Below, in pieces: positions 27,550-38,734 of a DNA stretch of 64,000 bases. Both the position numbers and the translations under genes were made by a program. This DNA is from Gammaproteobacteria bacterium. Its GTDB lineage: Bacteria > Pseudomonadota > Gammaproteobacteria > Pseudomonadales > Pseudohongiellaceae. How positions within the stretch are numbered: the first letter of the stretch is position 1; every line of letters begins with the position of its first letter. Where the stretch lies: assembly GCA_029244985.1 (NCBI GenBank), contig JAQWQD010000030.1:1-64000 (forward strand). The letters run 5' to 3'. The notes beneath the pieces were generated by a model, which was not told the DNA's origin, searched no databases, and saw only the letters and a program-made list of their open reading frames with translations.

Positions 27550-28236
27550 TTAAGTACTGTGTATTTGACGGTGTAAAATACTTGAAAACTCATCACTGAA
27601 TGTAATGTAACTGCTAGTTACCATATCGAGCAGAGCTGAATAGCGATTAAACGCAACTACTGCGGGTATCGCTGCAAACAACCCCATACCCGTCGCAAAT
27701 AATGCTTCCGCGATTCCTGGAGCAACTACTTGCAGGGTTGCTTGAGCCTGAGCGGCCAACCCCAAAAAAGCATTCATAATACCAATAACGGTTCCAAATA
27801 ATCCGATATAAGGGGACACTGATCCTACCGTAGCCAGAAACGCTAGGTGCTTTTCTAATTTCTCTTCTTCTCGAGAATAAGCTACCCTCATTGCTCTTTG
27901 AGCACCCTCCATTACTGCCTCTCCGTCAACCGAGCCTTGTTGACGAAGGCGCATGAACTCTTTGAAGCCGGCACGGAAAATATTCTCCATGCCTACCACC
28001 TGCATATTTTCCTGCTGCATCTGGCTGCCTTCTTTATAAAGTTGACTCAGATCCATTCCAGACCAGAAACGTTGCTCGAAACTGAAGACACCTTTGCGCG
28101 CAGAGCCTAAAACTAACCATCGTTGAACAATGATTACCCAAGAGACTATGGATAAAAGAAAAAGAATTAACATCACAACCTGGACTGCGGGACTCGCGCC
28201 CAGAATTAGCTCTATTAGGCTTATGCCGTCATTCAC
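27550..28236 (-). CDS. tolQ: Tol-Pal system protein TolQ (ExbB/MotA family)
   Basis: TolQ forms the proton channel with TolR in the inner membrane. The 228-residue protein has three membrane helices: about 17-38, and a conserved pair near 135-195 with GSVSPYIGLFGTVIGIMNAF and PGIAEALFATGMGLFAAIPAVVAFNRY. The segment upstream (28237-28470) carries no ybgC thioesterase gene, which usually opens this operon. It presumably holds the tol promoter. Confidence 0.96.
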   Translation of the reverse strand: MNDGISLIELILGASPAVQVVMLILFLLSIVSWVIIVQRWLVLGSARKGVFSFEQRFWSGMDLSQLYKEGSQMQQENMQVVGMENIFRAGFKEFMRLRQQGSVDGEAVMEGAQRAMRVAYSREEEKLEKHLAFLATVGSVSPYIGLFGTVIGIMNAFLGLAAQAQATLQVVAPGIAEALFATGMGLFAAIPAVVAFNRYSALLDMVTSSYITFSDEFSSILHRQIHST

Positions 28237-28470
28237 GTATTTTACTCCAATACGGTTTTATTTTAGACTTTACTGCCATAGATTATGACAAAGACTTTCC
28301 ACAGGAACATCGAGGGTTTCAGGGCTATATTCGGCCAATATGAGAAATAGTTTCATGAAAATGCATTTAACACTGAAATAGTAGCTCTGAGGCGATAAAA
28401 ACAGGCAATTAGCTGTTCAAATATGGCTAAATAAAGGCAATTCAGCAGAATAAATAATTTGTGCTAACCC

Positions 28471-29508
28471 TTAATGAGCCTGACCTTTTGAAAAAAGATC
28501 TCCCATCTGCTCAGAGGGTTTGATGCCAAAATGACGATAGGCATATTGGGTAACGACCCTTCCCCGAGGAGTGCGCATAATAAAACCTTGCTGGATCAAA
28601 TAAGGCTCCAAAACATCTTCTATGGTGTCACGCTCTTCACTGATAGCGGCAGCAAGGCTATCTATTCCTACCGGCCCTCCTTCGAACTTTTCGATCATCG
28701 TCATTAATAACCGGCGATCCATATGATCGAACCCATTCTTATCGATGCTCAACATATCGAGTGCCTGGCTAGCGCAGTCGAGGTTCACAGTCCCGTCGGA
28801 TTTTACTTCTGAATAATCTCTTACTCTGCGAAGTAAGCGATTCGCAATTCGTGGAGTTCCCCGCGCACGTTTTGCTATTTCTGCGGCTCCTTCTTCATCA
28901 ATGCTGGTACCTAAAATATCTGCTGAGCGTCGAACAATGCTGGTTAATTCCTCTACCGAGTAAAACTCTAAACGTTGAATAATACCGAAACGGTCACGCA
29001 AAGGAGACGTTAATAATCCTGCTCGAGTTGTCGCTCCAACCAAGGTAAATGGAGGTAGGTCTAGCTTAATGGAGCGCGCTGCAGGGCCCTCTCCAATCAT
29101 AATATCTAACTGATAGTCCTCCATTGCGGGATAGAGAATTTCTTCGATAGCTGGGCTTAAGCGATGAATCTCATCGATAAATAGCACATCACCAGCATCA
29201 AGATTAGTGAGCATCGCAGCCAGGTCCCCAGCCTTTTCAAGTACTGGGCCAGAAGTCGTCTTAATCGCTACTTTCAATTCGTTAGAAATAATATTTGCGA
29301 GAGTAGTTTTGCCTAATCCAGGCGGACCAAACACCAGCGTGTGATCCAAAGCCTCATCGCGGTTTCTCGCCGCATTAATAAAGATATCCATCTGCTCTTT
29401 GACATCATGCTGGCCCACATAGTCTTTTAGCAGCAGGGGACGAATTGCGCGATCCTGAGACTCCTCCAAGTCTTTAGATTCTGCAGATATAAGTCTTTCT
29501 TCTTCCAT
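28471..29508 (-). CDS. ruvB: Holliday junction branch-migration ATPase RuvB
   Basis: RuvB is the hexameric AAA+ motor that drives branch migration on RuvA-bound Holliday junctions. The 345-residue protein shows Walker [12 protein letters not shown], Walker [12 protein letters not shown], the sensor [17 protein letters not shown] with arginine finger, and the C-terminal winged helix ([15 protein letters not shown]). It begins 3 bases after ruvA. Confidence 0.97.
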   Translation of the reverse strand: MEEERLISAESKDLEESQDRAIRPLLLKDYVGQHDVKEQMDIFINAARNRDEALDHTLVFGPPGLGKTTLANIISNELKVAIKTTSGPVLEKAGDLAAMLTNLDAGDVLFIDEIHRLSPAIEEILYPAMEDYQLDIMIGEGPAARSIKLDLPPFTLVGATTRAGLLTSPLRDRFGIIQRLEFYSVEELTSIVRRSADILGTSIDEEGAAEIAKRARGTPRIANRLLRRVRDYSEVKSDGTVNLDCASQALDMLSIDKNGFDHMDRRLLMTMIEKFEGGPVGIDSLAAAISEERDTIEDVLEPYLIQQGFIMRTPRGRVVTQYAYRHFGIKPSEQMGDLFSKGQAH

Positions 29509-29511
29509 ACT

Positions 29512-30117
29512 TTAGACCATACTTTTTAATGACAAACGAATCAGCTCTTCATTGTCACTGATTTCAGGATTATCTTTTAACACCTGAGAAATCGCTCGGG
29601 TAGCTTGAGGCGGCTTATAACCTAAACCAATCAATGCTGTCTCCGCATCTTTTTTAATTCCAGCTTCAGCTAGGCCGAGGCTGGCACTGGTTGGGCTTGA
29701 TGCACTAGTATCCCACTCGCTTAATCTGTCGCGCATTTCGATAATTAAACGCTCTGCAGTTTTTTTCCCGATACCCGGTAAATTCACCATGGTAGTTACA
29801 TCATTATTGCGAACAGTTCGCACAAATTCGTTCACATCCATACTAGAAAGAATCCCCAAGGCCAATTTTGGGCCAACGCCATTAACTCGGATTAACGCTC
29901 TAAACATGGCTTTGTCCCCCTTATCATAGAAGCCATAAAGCAACTGAGCATCTTCTCTAACTACGAAATGTGTATGTAGCAGTACGTCTCGCCCTAGCTC
30001 CGGAAGTTGATATAACGTACTCATCGGTATTTGTAACTCATACGTAATACCACCAACCTCCATCAAGATTTCTGGTGGGTTTTTTTCGATGAGCTTTCCG
30101 CGGATTTGTCCTATCAC
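29512..30117 (-). CDS. ruvA: Holliday junction DNA-binding protein RuvA
   Basis: RuvA forms tetramers that bind Holliday junctions and load RuvB. The 201-residue protein has the N-terminal OB domain (MIGQIRGKLIEKNPP), helix-hairpin-helix motifs (LIRVNGVGPKLALGIL and MVNLPGIGKKTAERLIIEM) and the C-terminal RuvB-contacting domain (ETALIGLGYKPPQATRAI). It lies between ruvC and ruvB with small gaps. Confidence 0.97.
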   Translation of the reverse strand: MIGQIRGKLIEKNPPEILMEVGGITYELQIPMSTLYQLPELGRDVLLHTHFVVREDAQLLYGFYDKGDKAMFRALIRVNGVGPKLALGILSSMDVNEFVRTVRNNDVTTMVNLPGIGKKTAERLIIEMRDRLSEWDTSASSPTSASLGLAEAGIKKDAETALIGLGYKPPQATRAISQVLKDNPEISDNEELIRLSLKSMV

Positions 30118-30130
30118 TAATTCTTAAACG

Positions 30131-30652
30131 CTACCTGCGCAACCTCTTCCGGCTGAAATTTTTTGCGCCAGCCATACGAATTAAACTGGCCTGCGTATTT
30201 GCATGACAAATTGCAACAGCTAACGCGTCTGCTGCATCTTCAGCAATATTATCACTTATCTTCAACAAGGCCTTAACCATATGTTGGACTTGAGTTTTAT
30301 CTGCCGACCCCGCTCCTACCACTGCTTGTTTAACTTTGCGGGCAGAATATTCTTCGACTGGCAAGTCGTGAAGAAGACAGGCGGTCATCGCCGCCCCCCG
30401 CGCCTGGCCAAGTTTTAATGCCGATCCAGCATTTTTTCCCATGAAAACTTCTTCAATAGCGGATTCTTGGGGGAGGTGTTGCTCGATCACCGCGCACAGC
30501 TGCTTAAAAATAGTTCCTAATCGGGCAGGCAAAGGTGCGGTTTCAGTGCGAATACAACCGGAATCGATGTATTCAATTTTATTACCTACGGAGTTAATGA
30601 TGCCAAATCCCGTCACCCGGGAACCTGGATCTATACCTAGAATGATTGCCAT
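30131..30652 (-). CDS. ruvC: Holliday junction resolvase RuvC
   Basis: RuvC cuts Holliday junctions symmetrically. The 173-residue RNase-H-fold nuclease has the first catalytic Asp8 in [13 protein letters not shown], a catalytic Glu in [22 protein letters not shown], and the final acidic cluster in [16 protein letters not shown]. The gene follows yebC by 50 bases and precedes ruvA by 13, an order typical of Gammaproteobacteria. Confidence 0.97.
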   Translation of the reverse strand: MAIILGIDPGSRVTGFGIINSVGNKIEYIDSGCIRTETAPLPARLGTIFKQLCAVIEQHLPQESAIEEVFMGKNAGSALKLGQARGAAMTACLLHDLPVEEYSARKVKQAVVGAGSADKTQVQHMVKALLKISDNIAEDAADALAVAICHANTQASLIRMAGAKNFSRKRLRR

Positions 30653-30702
30653 TCAAAACTCTTTAACATAGTAAATAAATTCACTAACAAATTTATCGAC
30701 AA

Positions 30703-31446
30703 TTATAATTGGGAACCGATGTCATCTGTTATATTGGCGTTGGAATACACATTTTGCACATCATCTAAATCTTCCATATGCTCAATTAGCTTTAACAAGT
30801 TTTCTGCGCCGCTTAGATCTAAATCAACTCCAGTCGAAGCCAGCATAGTCATTTCAGCTCGCTCTGCAACTAAACCACTTCCTCTTAATCCATCCTGGAC
30901 TGAGCCGAAAGTCTCGAGTGTAGTCATTACATCAATGCTACCATCATCATTAGTCACTACATCATGAGCCCCAGCGTCCAGGGCGCTATCCATAATGTGC
31001 TCTTCATTGTTCCCGGCAACAAAACTAATGACACCAGTTCGTTCAAACAAATAGGCAACTGAACCATTGGTGCCCAGGCTACCTCCAAATTTTGCAAACC
31101 CATGGCGAACTTCTGCAACAGTTCTGTTTTTATTATCAGTTAGAGTTTCACAAAGTATAGCGACACCGCCAGGGCCATATCCTTCATATACTAACTCTTC
31201 AAGATTATCACTGTCAGTGGTACCAGCTCCTCGTGCTATTGCCCGCTCGATAGTATCGCGGGTCATATTGGCGCCTAGAGCTTTATCTACCACTGCCCGC
31301 AAACGCGGATTGTCTGCTGGATTGCCACCGCCTAGTTTGGCGGCAACTGTTAGCTCTCGAATTATTTTTGTAAACACCTTGCCGCGCTTGGCATCCTGCC
31401 CTGCTTTGCGATGTTTGATATTTGCCCATTTACTATGACCCGCCAC
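30703..31446 (-). CDS. yebC: YebC/PmpR family protein
   Basis: YebC family proteins act as DNA-binding regulators and, in recent work on the family, help ribosomes through difficult proline-rich stretches. The start is GTG at 31446: GGAGG lies five bases upstream and the product then begins [22 protein letters not shown], as in all homologues. An upstream TTG would place the ribosome site inside the gene. The protein has 247 residues. It is placed between aspS and ruvC. Confidence 0.96.
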   Translation of the reverse strand: MAGHSKWANIKHRKAGQDAKRGKVFTKIIRELTVAAKLGGGNPADNPRLRAVVDKALGANMTRDTIERAIARGAGTTDSDNLEELVYEGYGPGGVAILCETLTDNKNRTVAEVRHGFAKFGGSLGTNGSVAYLFERTGVISFVAGNNEEHIMDSALDAGAHDVVTNDDGSIDVMTTLETFGSVQDGLRGSGLVAERAEMTMLASTGVDLDLSGAENLLKLIEHMEDLDDVQNVYSNANITDDIGSQL

Positions 31447-31470
31447 AGCTTCCTCCAATAACCAAGTAAT

Positions 31471-33243
31471 CTAAGAAGGAGTTTTTAGTTCACGTAATCT
31501 GATGTTTAGTTCTCGCAGCTGTGTTGGAGATACCGCCCCAGGCGCATCAGTTAAAGGGCAAGAAGCTGACTGAGTTTTTGGAAATGCTATGACTTCGCGT
31601 ATGGAGCTTGAACCTGTCATTAGCATAACTAAACGATCAAGCCCAAATGCGATGCCGCCGTGTGGAGGACAACCATAAGATAATGCATCTAAAAGAAAAC
31701 CAAATTTCTCTTTCGCTTCTTCTTTTTCAATACCTAAGGCCTCAAACACAGCCCTTTGCACTGACGGCTGATTTATACGAATTGAACCGCCCCCTAATTC
31801 GGTACCATTCAATACCATATCGTACGCTCGAGACAAGGCTGACTTCGGATCACTTGCAAGAGTCTCAGATTCGCAGGCAGGGGAAGTAAAAGGATGATGG
31901 AGAGAAGTAAGGTTACCATCAACATCTTCTTCAAACATTGGAAAGTCAACAACCCAGAGAGGCGCCCAAGCTCCCTGGATTAAATCCAGATCCTCTGCCA
32001 CTTTGATTCTCAGTGCACCCAAGGCCTCATTTACGATTTTGGCTTTGTCCGCGCCAAAGAAAATAATGTCACCTGTTTGTGCACCCAGGTTGATTAACAA
32101 TTTCTGAATCACGTCTTCTGACATGAATTTAAGTATCGGAGACTGCAAACCTTCCGTGCCTGCGGCCAAGTCATTCACTTTAATCCAGGCAAGCCCTCTA
32201 GCACCATAGATTCCAACAAATTCGGTATAGTCATCGATAACTTTTCTAGACAGACTGGCTCCTGTTGGCACACGCAAGGCGACAACTCTGCTATCTTTCT
32301 CGTTCGCTGGACCACTAAACACCTTGAACTCAACAGTCTTCATTAGTTCCGCAATATCTACTAATTCCAAGTTAATACGCAGATCAGGCTTGTCAGACCC
32401 ATAGCGCAACATAGCATCTGCATGTGAAATACGGGGAAACTCTCCTAGATCGACACTCAATAGAGATTTAAAAGTATGGCGAATCATTTCTTCCATAATT
32501 TCCATAATCTGCTCTTCTTCCATAAAAGAAGTTTCAATATCAATTTGCGTAAATTCTGGCTGTCGATCAGCTCGGAGATCTTCATCACGAAAACACTTGG
32601 CAATCTGATAATAACGATCCATTCCGGATGCCATTAAAATTTGCTTAAAGAGCTGAGGCGACTGAGGTAGAGCAAAAAATCGATTCGGATGAGTACGGCT
32701 TGGGACTAAATAATCTCTAGCACCTTCTGGAGTAGCTTTTGTTAAAAGTGGGGTTTCAATATCCAAAAAGCCATTACTATCCAGAAAATTTCGTATCGTG
32801 CTGGCTACTTTAGAGCGAAACTTTAGCTTCGCAGCCATTTCAGGGCGACGTAAATCAATGTATCGGTAATGCAACCTTACATCTTCTCCAACTTCAGCAT
32901 GCTCTTCTAATTGCATAGGTGGTGTTTCAGCAGCATTTAATACCACGAGTTCTTTACCAAGAACTTCTATCCTACCAGTTGGCATCTCTTCATTGAATGT
33001 TCCCTCAGGACGCAATCTGACCCGGCCTTTAACCTGTATAACGTACTCATTACGCACGCCTTCAGCGATAGCAAAACTCTCTGCAGTATCCGGGTCATAA
33101 ACAACTTGTGAGATTCCTTCTCGATCCCTAACGTCAAGAAAAATCACGCCACCATGGTCTCTGCGGCGGTGCACCCAACCGCAAAGCATTACATCTAAAT
33201 CTACGTGGGACTCGTTTAAATCGCCACAATAATGACTGCGCAT
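31471..33243 (-). CDS. aspS: Aspartyl-tRNA synthetase
   Basis: This class II synthetase attaches Asp to tRNA-Asp. The 590-residue bacterial-type enzyme has the N-terminal OB-fold anticodon domain ([22 protein letters not shown]) and motif 2 ([20 protein letters not shown]). It also has the bacterial GAD insertion (about 290-420) and motif 3 ([16 protein letters not shown]). Whether it is fully discriminating or also charges tRNA-Asn cannot be decided here. It is followed by yebC and ruvC. Confidence 0.97.
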   Translation of the reverse strand: MRSHYCGDLNESHVDLDVMLCGWVHRRRDHGGVIFLDVRDREGISQVVYDPDTAESFAIAEGVRNEYVIQVKGRVRLRPEGTFNEEMPTGRIEVLGKELVVLNAAETPPMQLEEHAEVGEDVRLHYRYIDLRRPEMAAKLKFRSKVASTIRNFLDSNGFLDIETPLLTKATPEGARDYLVPSRTHPNRFFALPQSPQLFKQILMASGMDRYYQIAKCFRDEDLRADRQPEFTQIDIETSFMEEEQIMEIMEEMIRHTFKSLLSVDLGEFPRISHADAMLRYGSDKPDLRINLELVDIAELMKTVEFKVFSGPANEKDSRVVALRVPTGASLSRKVIDDYTEFVGIYGARGLAWIKVNDLAAGTEGLQSPILKFMSEDVIQKLLINLGAQTGDIIFFGADKAKIVNEALGALRIKVAEDLDLIQGAWAPLWVVDFPMFEEDVDGNLTSLHHPFTSPACESETLASDPKSALSRAYDMVLNGTELGGGSIRINQPSVQRAVFEALGIEKEEAKEKFGFLLDALSYGCPPHGGIAFGLDRLVMLMTGSSSIREVIAFPKTQSASCPLTDAPGAVSPTQLRELNIRLRELKTPS

Positions 33244-33267
33244 AGTAATTCCTATTAAGTGCTCTGC

Positions 33268-33657
33268 TTAATTCTTCTTGGTTGAATCCGCTCTTTTCCC
33301 AGCTTTCGAACTGGAACTTGGGGATGGTTTTTTTTCACTCTTTGAACTAGATGTCTCAACATTCTTACTTTTCGTTGCGTCAGCATCTGGCTTATTCTTA
33401 GCTTTGGACTCTAGCTTGTCATCAGCCACCTTATCCGTAGAGACTGAATCTGACTCGGCTAGTTGTTTCTTATCACCAGTTTTAAAATCAGTTTCATACC
33501 ACCCCCCACCTTTCAACCGAAAACTCGCGGCCGAGATCAATTTTTTAAGAGCAGTTTCATTGCACTCAGGGCACTCTTTTAGAGGCTCCTCGCTGATCTT
33601 TTGCAAGATCTGTAACTTATGCTCACATCGGTCACATTGGTACTCGTAAATAGGCAT
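33268..33657 (-). CDS. FmdB-type zinc-ribbon protein
   Basis: The first 60 residues form the FmdB/CxxC zinc ribbon: Cys8, Cys11, Cys29 and Cys32 in [11 protein letters not shown] and ECPECN, followed by [22 protein letters not shown]. The remaining 70 residues are a low-complexity Ser/Lys/Asp tail, probably disordered. The family is small and its role is not settled; a regulatory or metal-binding role is usually proposed. Its place just upstream of aspS is common in Proteobacteria and suggests co-transcription. Confidence 0.85.
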   Translation of the reverse strand: MPIYEYQCDRCEHKLQILQKISEEPLKECPECNETALKKLISAASFRLKGGGWYETDFKTGDKKQLAESDSVSTDKVADDKLESKAKNKPDADATKSKNVETSSSKSEKKPSPSSSSKAGKRADSTKKN

Positions 33658-34347
33658 GTCGCTTACTCTGTCTACTCTTTACTTAGAAATTCTTAGGCCA
33701 ATTGCATTTATGTATTGATCGTTCGATGGCATTGCCATTAAAACAATAGGCTCTAAACTTAGGCTTGAATTGTAAAAACCGGCGATTATACCTCATCTAT
33801 CGACTACCGCATCCCCGCACTGCCATTTGAAGTCTGGACCGGACTAAAATAGTCCCTGCCCCCACAAGGGCACACTCTAGCTTTCATCTTAAAGAGGTTT
33901 TGTAGGATTTTCTCGGTAGCTGCTTTTATGCCCGTAATGAATAAAGAATTTTCAATTATATCCAGTTGAAATCATCGAAGACGGATCAATAAAAAGAAAA
34001 GGCTTAATTCCGTTGCATACAAACAAGATTATTACCTCATTAAGAGAGTATTGACCCTAATTAACATTACGCCATTTTTACCTAAAAATAACAAAACATA
34101 TAAATGATCATGGCTTTGTCAAGGTCAAGCTATTAAAACATCACTCTATTTTTACCGATGTTTTGTGATTTATAATTTATGATCGCAAAGTACTTATATT
34201 TACTTGCTAGGTGAAAGTGAATGATTTATAAATACTGCCCTGAGTAACTGCAAGGAATATAGTTCCTCGCTACATTTTACAACAAATTAAAATTGAGCTT
34301 CATTTCTGAAGCCGCTCCACTATCACTGTCCTAGAAAAGAGATCGGC
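33658..34347. other. Long intergenic region, fmdB / HU-like gene
   Basis: About 690 AT-rich bases separate two divergent genes. I see no supportable coding sequence or tRNA. A small perfect hairpin, GGACTA-AAA-TAGTCC, lies at 33841-33855. A TTTATAATTT segment near 34170 resembles a -10 element and may belong to the HU-like gene, which would then have a long leader. A small RNA could be hidden here but cannot be shown by eye. Confidence 0.35.
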
Positions 34348-34740
34348 ATGGCTGTTAAAAAATCGTCAAAAAAAACTGCACCTAATAAAAAGACAAATTC
34401 TACATCAAACAAGAAATCGCCAGCAATTCAAAAAAAGTACTCTAAAGCTGAAATCCTAAATGAAATTGCCACAAAAACTGATATAAGCAAGAAAGAAGTT
34501 ACCGCAGTGCTAGATGAACTAGCAGTGATCATTGAACGCCATATTAAAAAGCGCGCTGTTGGCGAATTCACTTTACCCGGCCTATTAAAGATAAAGTCAG
34601 TGTTGAGACCTGCTCGACCAGCTCGCAAGGGTGTACCTAACCCATTCCGCCCAGGCGAACTTATGGACATTCCGCGCAAACCTGCAACTACCAGAGTAAA
34701 GGTTTTGCCCTTAAAGAAGCTTAAGGGATTTGCACTTTAA
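34348..34740 (+). CDS. HU-like DNA-binding protein with Lys-rich N-terminal tail
   Basis: The 130-residue protein joins a basic, low-complexity tail (first 30 residues, mostly Lys, Ser, Thr, Asn) to an HU/IHF-like core: YSKAEILNEIATKTDISKKEVTAVLDELAVII, then GEFTLPGLLKI and a C-terminal arm RPARPARKGVPNPFRPGELM, ending KVLPLKKLKGF. This matches a group of HU-related proteins distinct from HupA/HupB and IHF. It probably binds DNA without strong sequence preference. It is followed by a very strong hairpin terminator, so it forms its own transcript. Confidence 0.85.
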   Translation: MAVKKSSKKTAPNKKTNSTSNKKSPAIQKKYSKAEILNEIATKTDISKKEVTAVLDELAVIIERHIKKRAVGEFTLPGLLKIKSVLRPARPARKGVPNPFRPGELMDIPRKPATTRVKVLPLKKLKGFAL

Positions 34741-34787
34741 ATTAGACCTATCCGACGAGTTCGCCCGTGCAATAAGCTATTTCAGTT

Positions 34788-34830
34788 GATAAATTAGAAA
34801 GGCAGCCCTCGGCTGCCTTTCTAATTTATC
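34788..34830 (+). terminator. Perfect 20-bp hairpin terminator after the HU-like gene
   Basis: Two perfectly complementary 20-base arms (34788-34807 and 34811-34830) flank a three-base loop, CTC. The loop-proximal half is GC-rich (GGCAGCC/GGCTGCC) and the distal half AT-rich, ending in T-rich sequence on both strands. It should end transcription of the HU-like gene before proS. Confidence 0.85.
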
Positions 34831-34878
34831 TCTATTTAAGTATTTTGTGGTCAAAAAAACAAAATTGGAAAATTCAAA

Positions 34879-36615
34879 ATGCGCTCAAGCCAGTACCTAC
34901 TAGCGACCTTAAAAGAAACACCCGCCGATGCCGAAATAGTCAGCCATCAGCTCATGTTGCGTGCGGGGCTAATTCGCAAATTGGCCAGCGGCTTGTACTC
35001 CTGGTTACCGATTGGCTTTAATGTACTAAACAAGGTTTCTAAAATCATCCGAGAGGAGATGAACAAATCTGGCGCTATGGAAGTATTGATGCCTGTGGTT
35101 CAGAACTCTGAATTGTGGCAACAATCTGGTCGCTGGGATGCCATGGGACCTGAGCTCCTAAGATTTAAAGATCGGCATGAGAGAAGTTTTTGCTTAGGTC
35201 CAACGCATGAAGAAGTAATCACTGATTTAGTCAGGAATGAATACAGCAGCTACAAGCAGCTGCCTGCAATTTTTTATCAAATTCAAACCAAATTTCGTGA
35301 TGAGCGACGACCACGCTTCGGGATCATGCGCTCTCGCGAATTTATCATGAAAGATGCTTATTCATTCCATATAGATGAGACTTCGTTGGAAGAAACTTAT
35401 GAGATCATGCATCAAACTTACTGCAATATCTTCTTAAGACTCGGCTTGGACTTCAGATCCGTAATTGCTGATTCCGGTAGTATCGGCGGTAGTACTTCTC
35501 ATGAGTTTCACGTGCTAGCGGAATCAGGGGAAGATGAAATTGTCTTTAGTAGCGGAAGTAATTATGCCGCTAACATCGAGCTCGCAGAGGGTTCCGTTGC
35601 CAACTCAAATCAAAATGAAGCAGATCTGGAAGCCAAAATTACCGATACCGGTGATGCGACCACTATTGATGATGTCGCCACCCTTTTAGGTATCGATACT
35701 AACAAAATGATAAAAACGCTGCTCGTTCATGCTGCAGATGAAAATGGTGATACCTCCCAAGATCTGGTGGCATTGCTATTGAGAGGTGATCAAGAACTCA
35801 ACGAAACGAAGGCGCAAAACCTTCTTGGGGTAGGCATACCCCTGCAGTTTGCAGAAGATGAGTTGATCGAGAAAATAATCGGCTGTCCGCCAGGATGCAT
35901 AGGCCCGCAAGAATTGAGGGTTCGAGTCATAGCAGATCCTAGCGTTGTAGGTCTTAAGAACTTCGTTTGTGGAGCCAACGAAAAAGGCAAGCATATTCTG
36001 AACAACAATTGGTCGGAGTCTTGTAAATTTGACGAAACCGCAGACCTGCGCAAGATACAAGAAGGAGACTTAAGTCCAGATGGGCTCGGCACACTTTCCA
36101 TCAAGCGAGGCATTGAAGTTGGGCACATTTTTCAACTTGGCACAAAATACAGCGAAAAATTAAAAGCAACTGTCCTCGATAAAAATGGTAAAGCAGTGGT
36201 TATGGCTATGGGTTGTTACGGCATCGGAGTAACCAGAATTGTTGCCGCTTGCATTGAGCAACGTCATGACGACAAAGGAATAATCTGGCCAGAAAATATC
36301 GCACCTTTTCAGTTGGTCATCATTCAAATCGATGCGCAGAAATCTGAGCAGGTTGTAGAATTTTCGGAATCTCTCTACAACAAAACACAAGCCTTAGGCT
36401 TTGAAGTTATGCTCGATGATCGCGATAAAAAAACTAGCCCCGGTGTCAAATTTGCCGAATCAGAATTAATCGGCATCCCGCATCGCATTGTCGTTTCTCC
36501 AAGGTCTCTCGCTGATGGTGCAGTCGAATACACCAAACGTAGCAGCGGTGAGAAACAATTAATTGACAAAGATGCTGTACTAGAATTTATAGTAAACTCA
36601 ATAAACACAATTTAA
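34879..36615 (+). CDS. proS: Prolyl-tRNA synthetase, bacterial type with editing domain
   Basis: ProRS charges tRNA-Pro. The 578-residue protein is the bacterial form: class II core with [25 protein letters not shown] (motif 2), an inserted YbaK-like editing domain at about 240-380 ([21 protein letters not shown]) that clears Ala-tRNA-Pro, then [13 protein letters not shown] (motif 3) and a C-terminal anticodon-binding domain. Length is close to E. coli ProS (572). It stands alone behind the strong terminator. Confidence 0.97.
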   Translation: MRSSQYLLATLKETPADAEIVSHQLMLRAGLIRKLASGLYSWLPIGFNVLNKVSKIIREEMNKSGAMEVLMPVVQNSELWQQSGRWDAMGPELLRFKDRHERSFCLGPTHEEVITDLVRNEYSSYKQLPAIFYQIQTKFRDERRPRFGIMRSREFIMKDAYSFHIDETSLEETYEIMHQTYCNIFLRLGLDFRSVIADSGSIGGSTSHEFHVLAESGEDEIVFSSGSNYAANIELAEGSVANSNQNEADLEAKITDTGDATTIDDVATLLGIDTNKMIKTLLVHAADENGDTSQDLVALLLRGDQELNETKAQNLLGVGIPLQFAEDELIEKIIGCPPGCIGPQELRVRVIADPSVVGLKNFVCGANEKGKHILNNNWSESCKFDETADLRKIQEGDLSPDGLGTLSIKRGIEVGHIFQLGTKYSEKLKATVLDKNGKAVVMAMGCYGIGVTRIVAACIEQRHDDKGIIWPENIAPFQLVIIQIDAQKSEQVVEFSESLYNKTQALGFEVMLDDRDKKTSPGVKFAESELIGIPHRIVVSPRSLADGAVEYTKRSSGEKQLIDKDAVLEFIVNSINTI

Positions 36616-36679
36616 ATTTTAGCTTAGCGTTACAATTCATGCGGCACTCCGATAAGCGGCCCATTTAGCAGAAATCAGT

Positions 36680-37644
<965 letters not shown>

Positions 37645-37649
37645 AAACC

Positions 37650-38027
37650 GTGGAACCAGACTCTAACAATAATGCAGGAGATCTAACAGGTTACCGTATG
37701 GGAGCAATTGTGTGCTTCTATAGTTTAATTTTTTATTTTGCAGTAAGCACTTACCTCGCGCTCCCTACTCCAAGTGTTTCCAGCTTGATTATTTGGTTAA
37801 TTCAAATAACTCCCTTATTACTTTTCGCTCCGGGCTTGCATTTTAATATTATCCGCTCAAACATATGGCTAAGCTTTATCTGCCTGATCTATTTCATTCA
37901 TGGTGTATTAGTCGCCTTTGAGCCAGACCGCACAATAATGGGGGTGATAGAGATCAGTCTATGTATTGGCCTTTTTAGTTGTTTAGCGTTGCTGGTTAAG
38001 CGTCATCAAGATTACAAAAGAGCTTAG
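37650..38027 (+). CDS. DUF2069 integral membrane protein
   Basis: This 125-residue inner-membrane protein has about four hydrophobic helices (near 20-38, 44-62, 70-87 and 98-117) and the DUF2069 pattern of a short HGVLVAFEPDR loop between the last two. The function is not known. It begins at GTG 37650, five bases after the wrbA stop; an ATG at 37698 is an alternative start right before the first helix. Its location after wrbA and next to hda is conserved. Confidence 0.8.
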   Translation: MEPDSNNNAGDLTGYRMGAIVCFYSLIFYFAVSTYLALPTPSVSSLIIWLIQITPLLLFAPGLHFNIIRSNIWLSFICLIYFIHGVLVAFEPDRTIMGVIEISLCIGLFSCLALLVKRHQDYKRA

Positions 38028-38038
38028 TTCCCGCCTTC

Positions 38039-38731
38039 TCACCATCCCATCGTTGTTTTAATAAGCGGAATTGTCAGTTTGCGCTTTTCGACTAAGGAAA
38101 CTTGATCTAACTTGTTTAAAACATCTATTAATTGACTGATGTCACGATTAGATCTTTGATAGATAAATTCAGCCACCGCGCTATTAAGTTCGATACCTCT
38201 CTTTCTAGCACGGAACTGCAATGCCAGCACACGCTCTTCGTCATATAGGTTGAAAAGACGAAACACTGGCACTGACTGAATCCGCGAGTGCCAATCCTTT
38301 AGATCAAATCGCAGTTCCTGGGGGGAGCTGTTCGCCGACATAACTAGCTTGCTTCCACTTTCTTTAACTTCATTAAATAATATGAATAACACACTTTCCC
38401 ATTCCGGTTCTCCACATACTAATTGCAGATCGTCCAGACAGATCAAGTCAAGACCCTCCAATCCACCTAGCATTTCTGGGGTGAGTTTTTGATGTTCGCG
38501 AAATGGAATATAAATCACTGACTTACCATCAGTTGATTCTTGATGGCAAAGCGCTTGCAGCAGATGTGTTTTCCCAGAATGAGGGGAACCCCAAATGTAC
38601 AAAGAAGACTTTGGTCTTCCTATCTCTTTGATGAGCACTTTATTGGAATCGGTGACGAAAAAATTTTCAAACTTGGCATCATCATCTAAGCTGATGCCAA
38701 GCGTTAATTGAATAGGGTTACTATTGACCAT
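38039..38731 (-). CDS. hda: DnaA regulatory inactivator Hda
   Basis: Hda is a DnaA-like AAA+ protein that, with the DNA-bound beta clamp, stimulates DnaA-ATP hydrolysis after initiation. The 230-residue protein starts with a clamp-binding-type segment (NPIQLTLGISLDDDAKFENF), has Walker A GSPHSGKTHLL and Walker B LICLDDLQ, and a DnaA-like lid domain (IYQRSNRDISQLIDVLNKLD). It follows the DUF2066 gene by 3 bases. Confidence 0.93.
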   Translation of the reverse strand: MVNSNPIQLTLGISLDDDAKFENFFVTDSNKVLIKEIGRPKSSLYIWGSPHSGKTHLLQALCHQESTDGKSVIYIPFREHQKLTPEMLGGLEGLDLICLDDLQLVCGEPEWESVLFILFNEVKESGSKLVMSANSSPQELRFDLKDWHSRIQSVPVFRLFNLYDEERVLALQFRARKRGIELNSAVAEFIYQRSNRDISQLIDVLNKLDQVSLVEKRKLTIPLIKTTMGW

Positions 38732-38734
38732 TAA

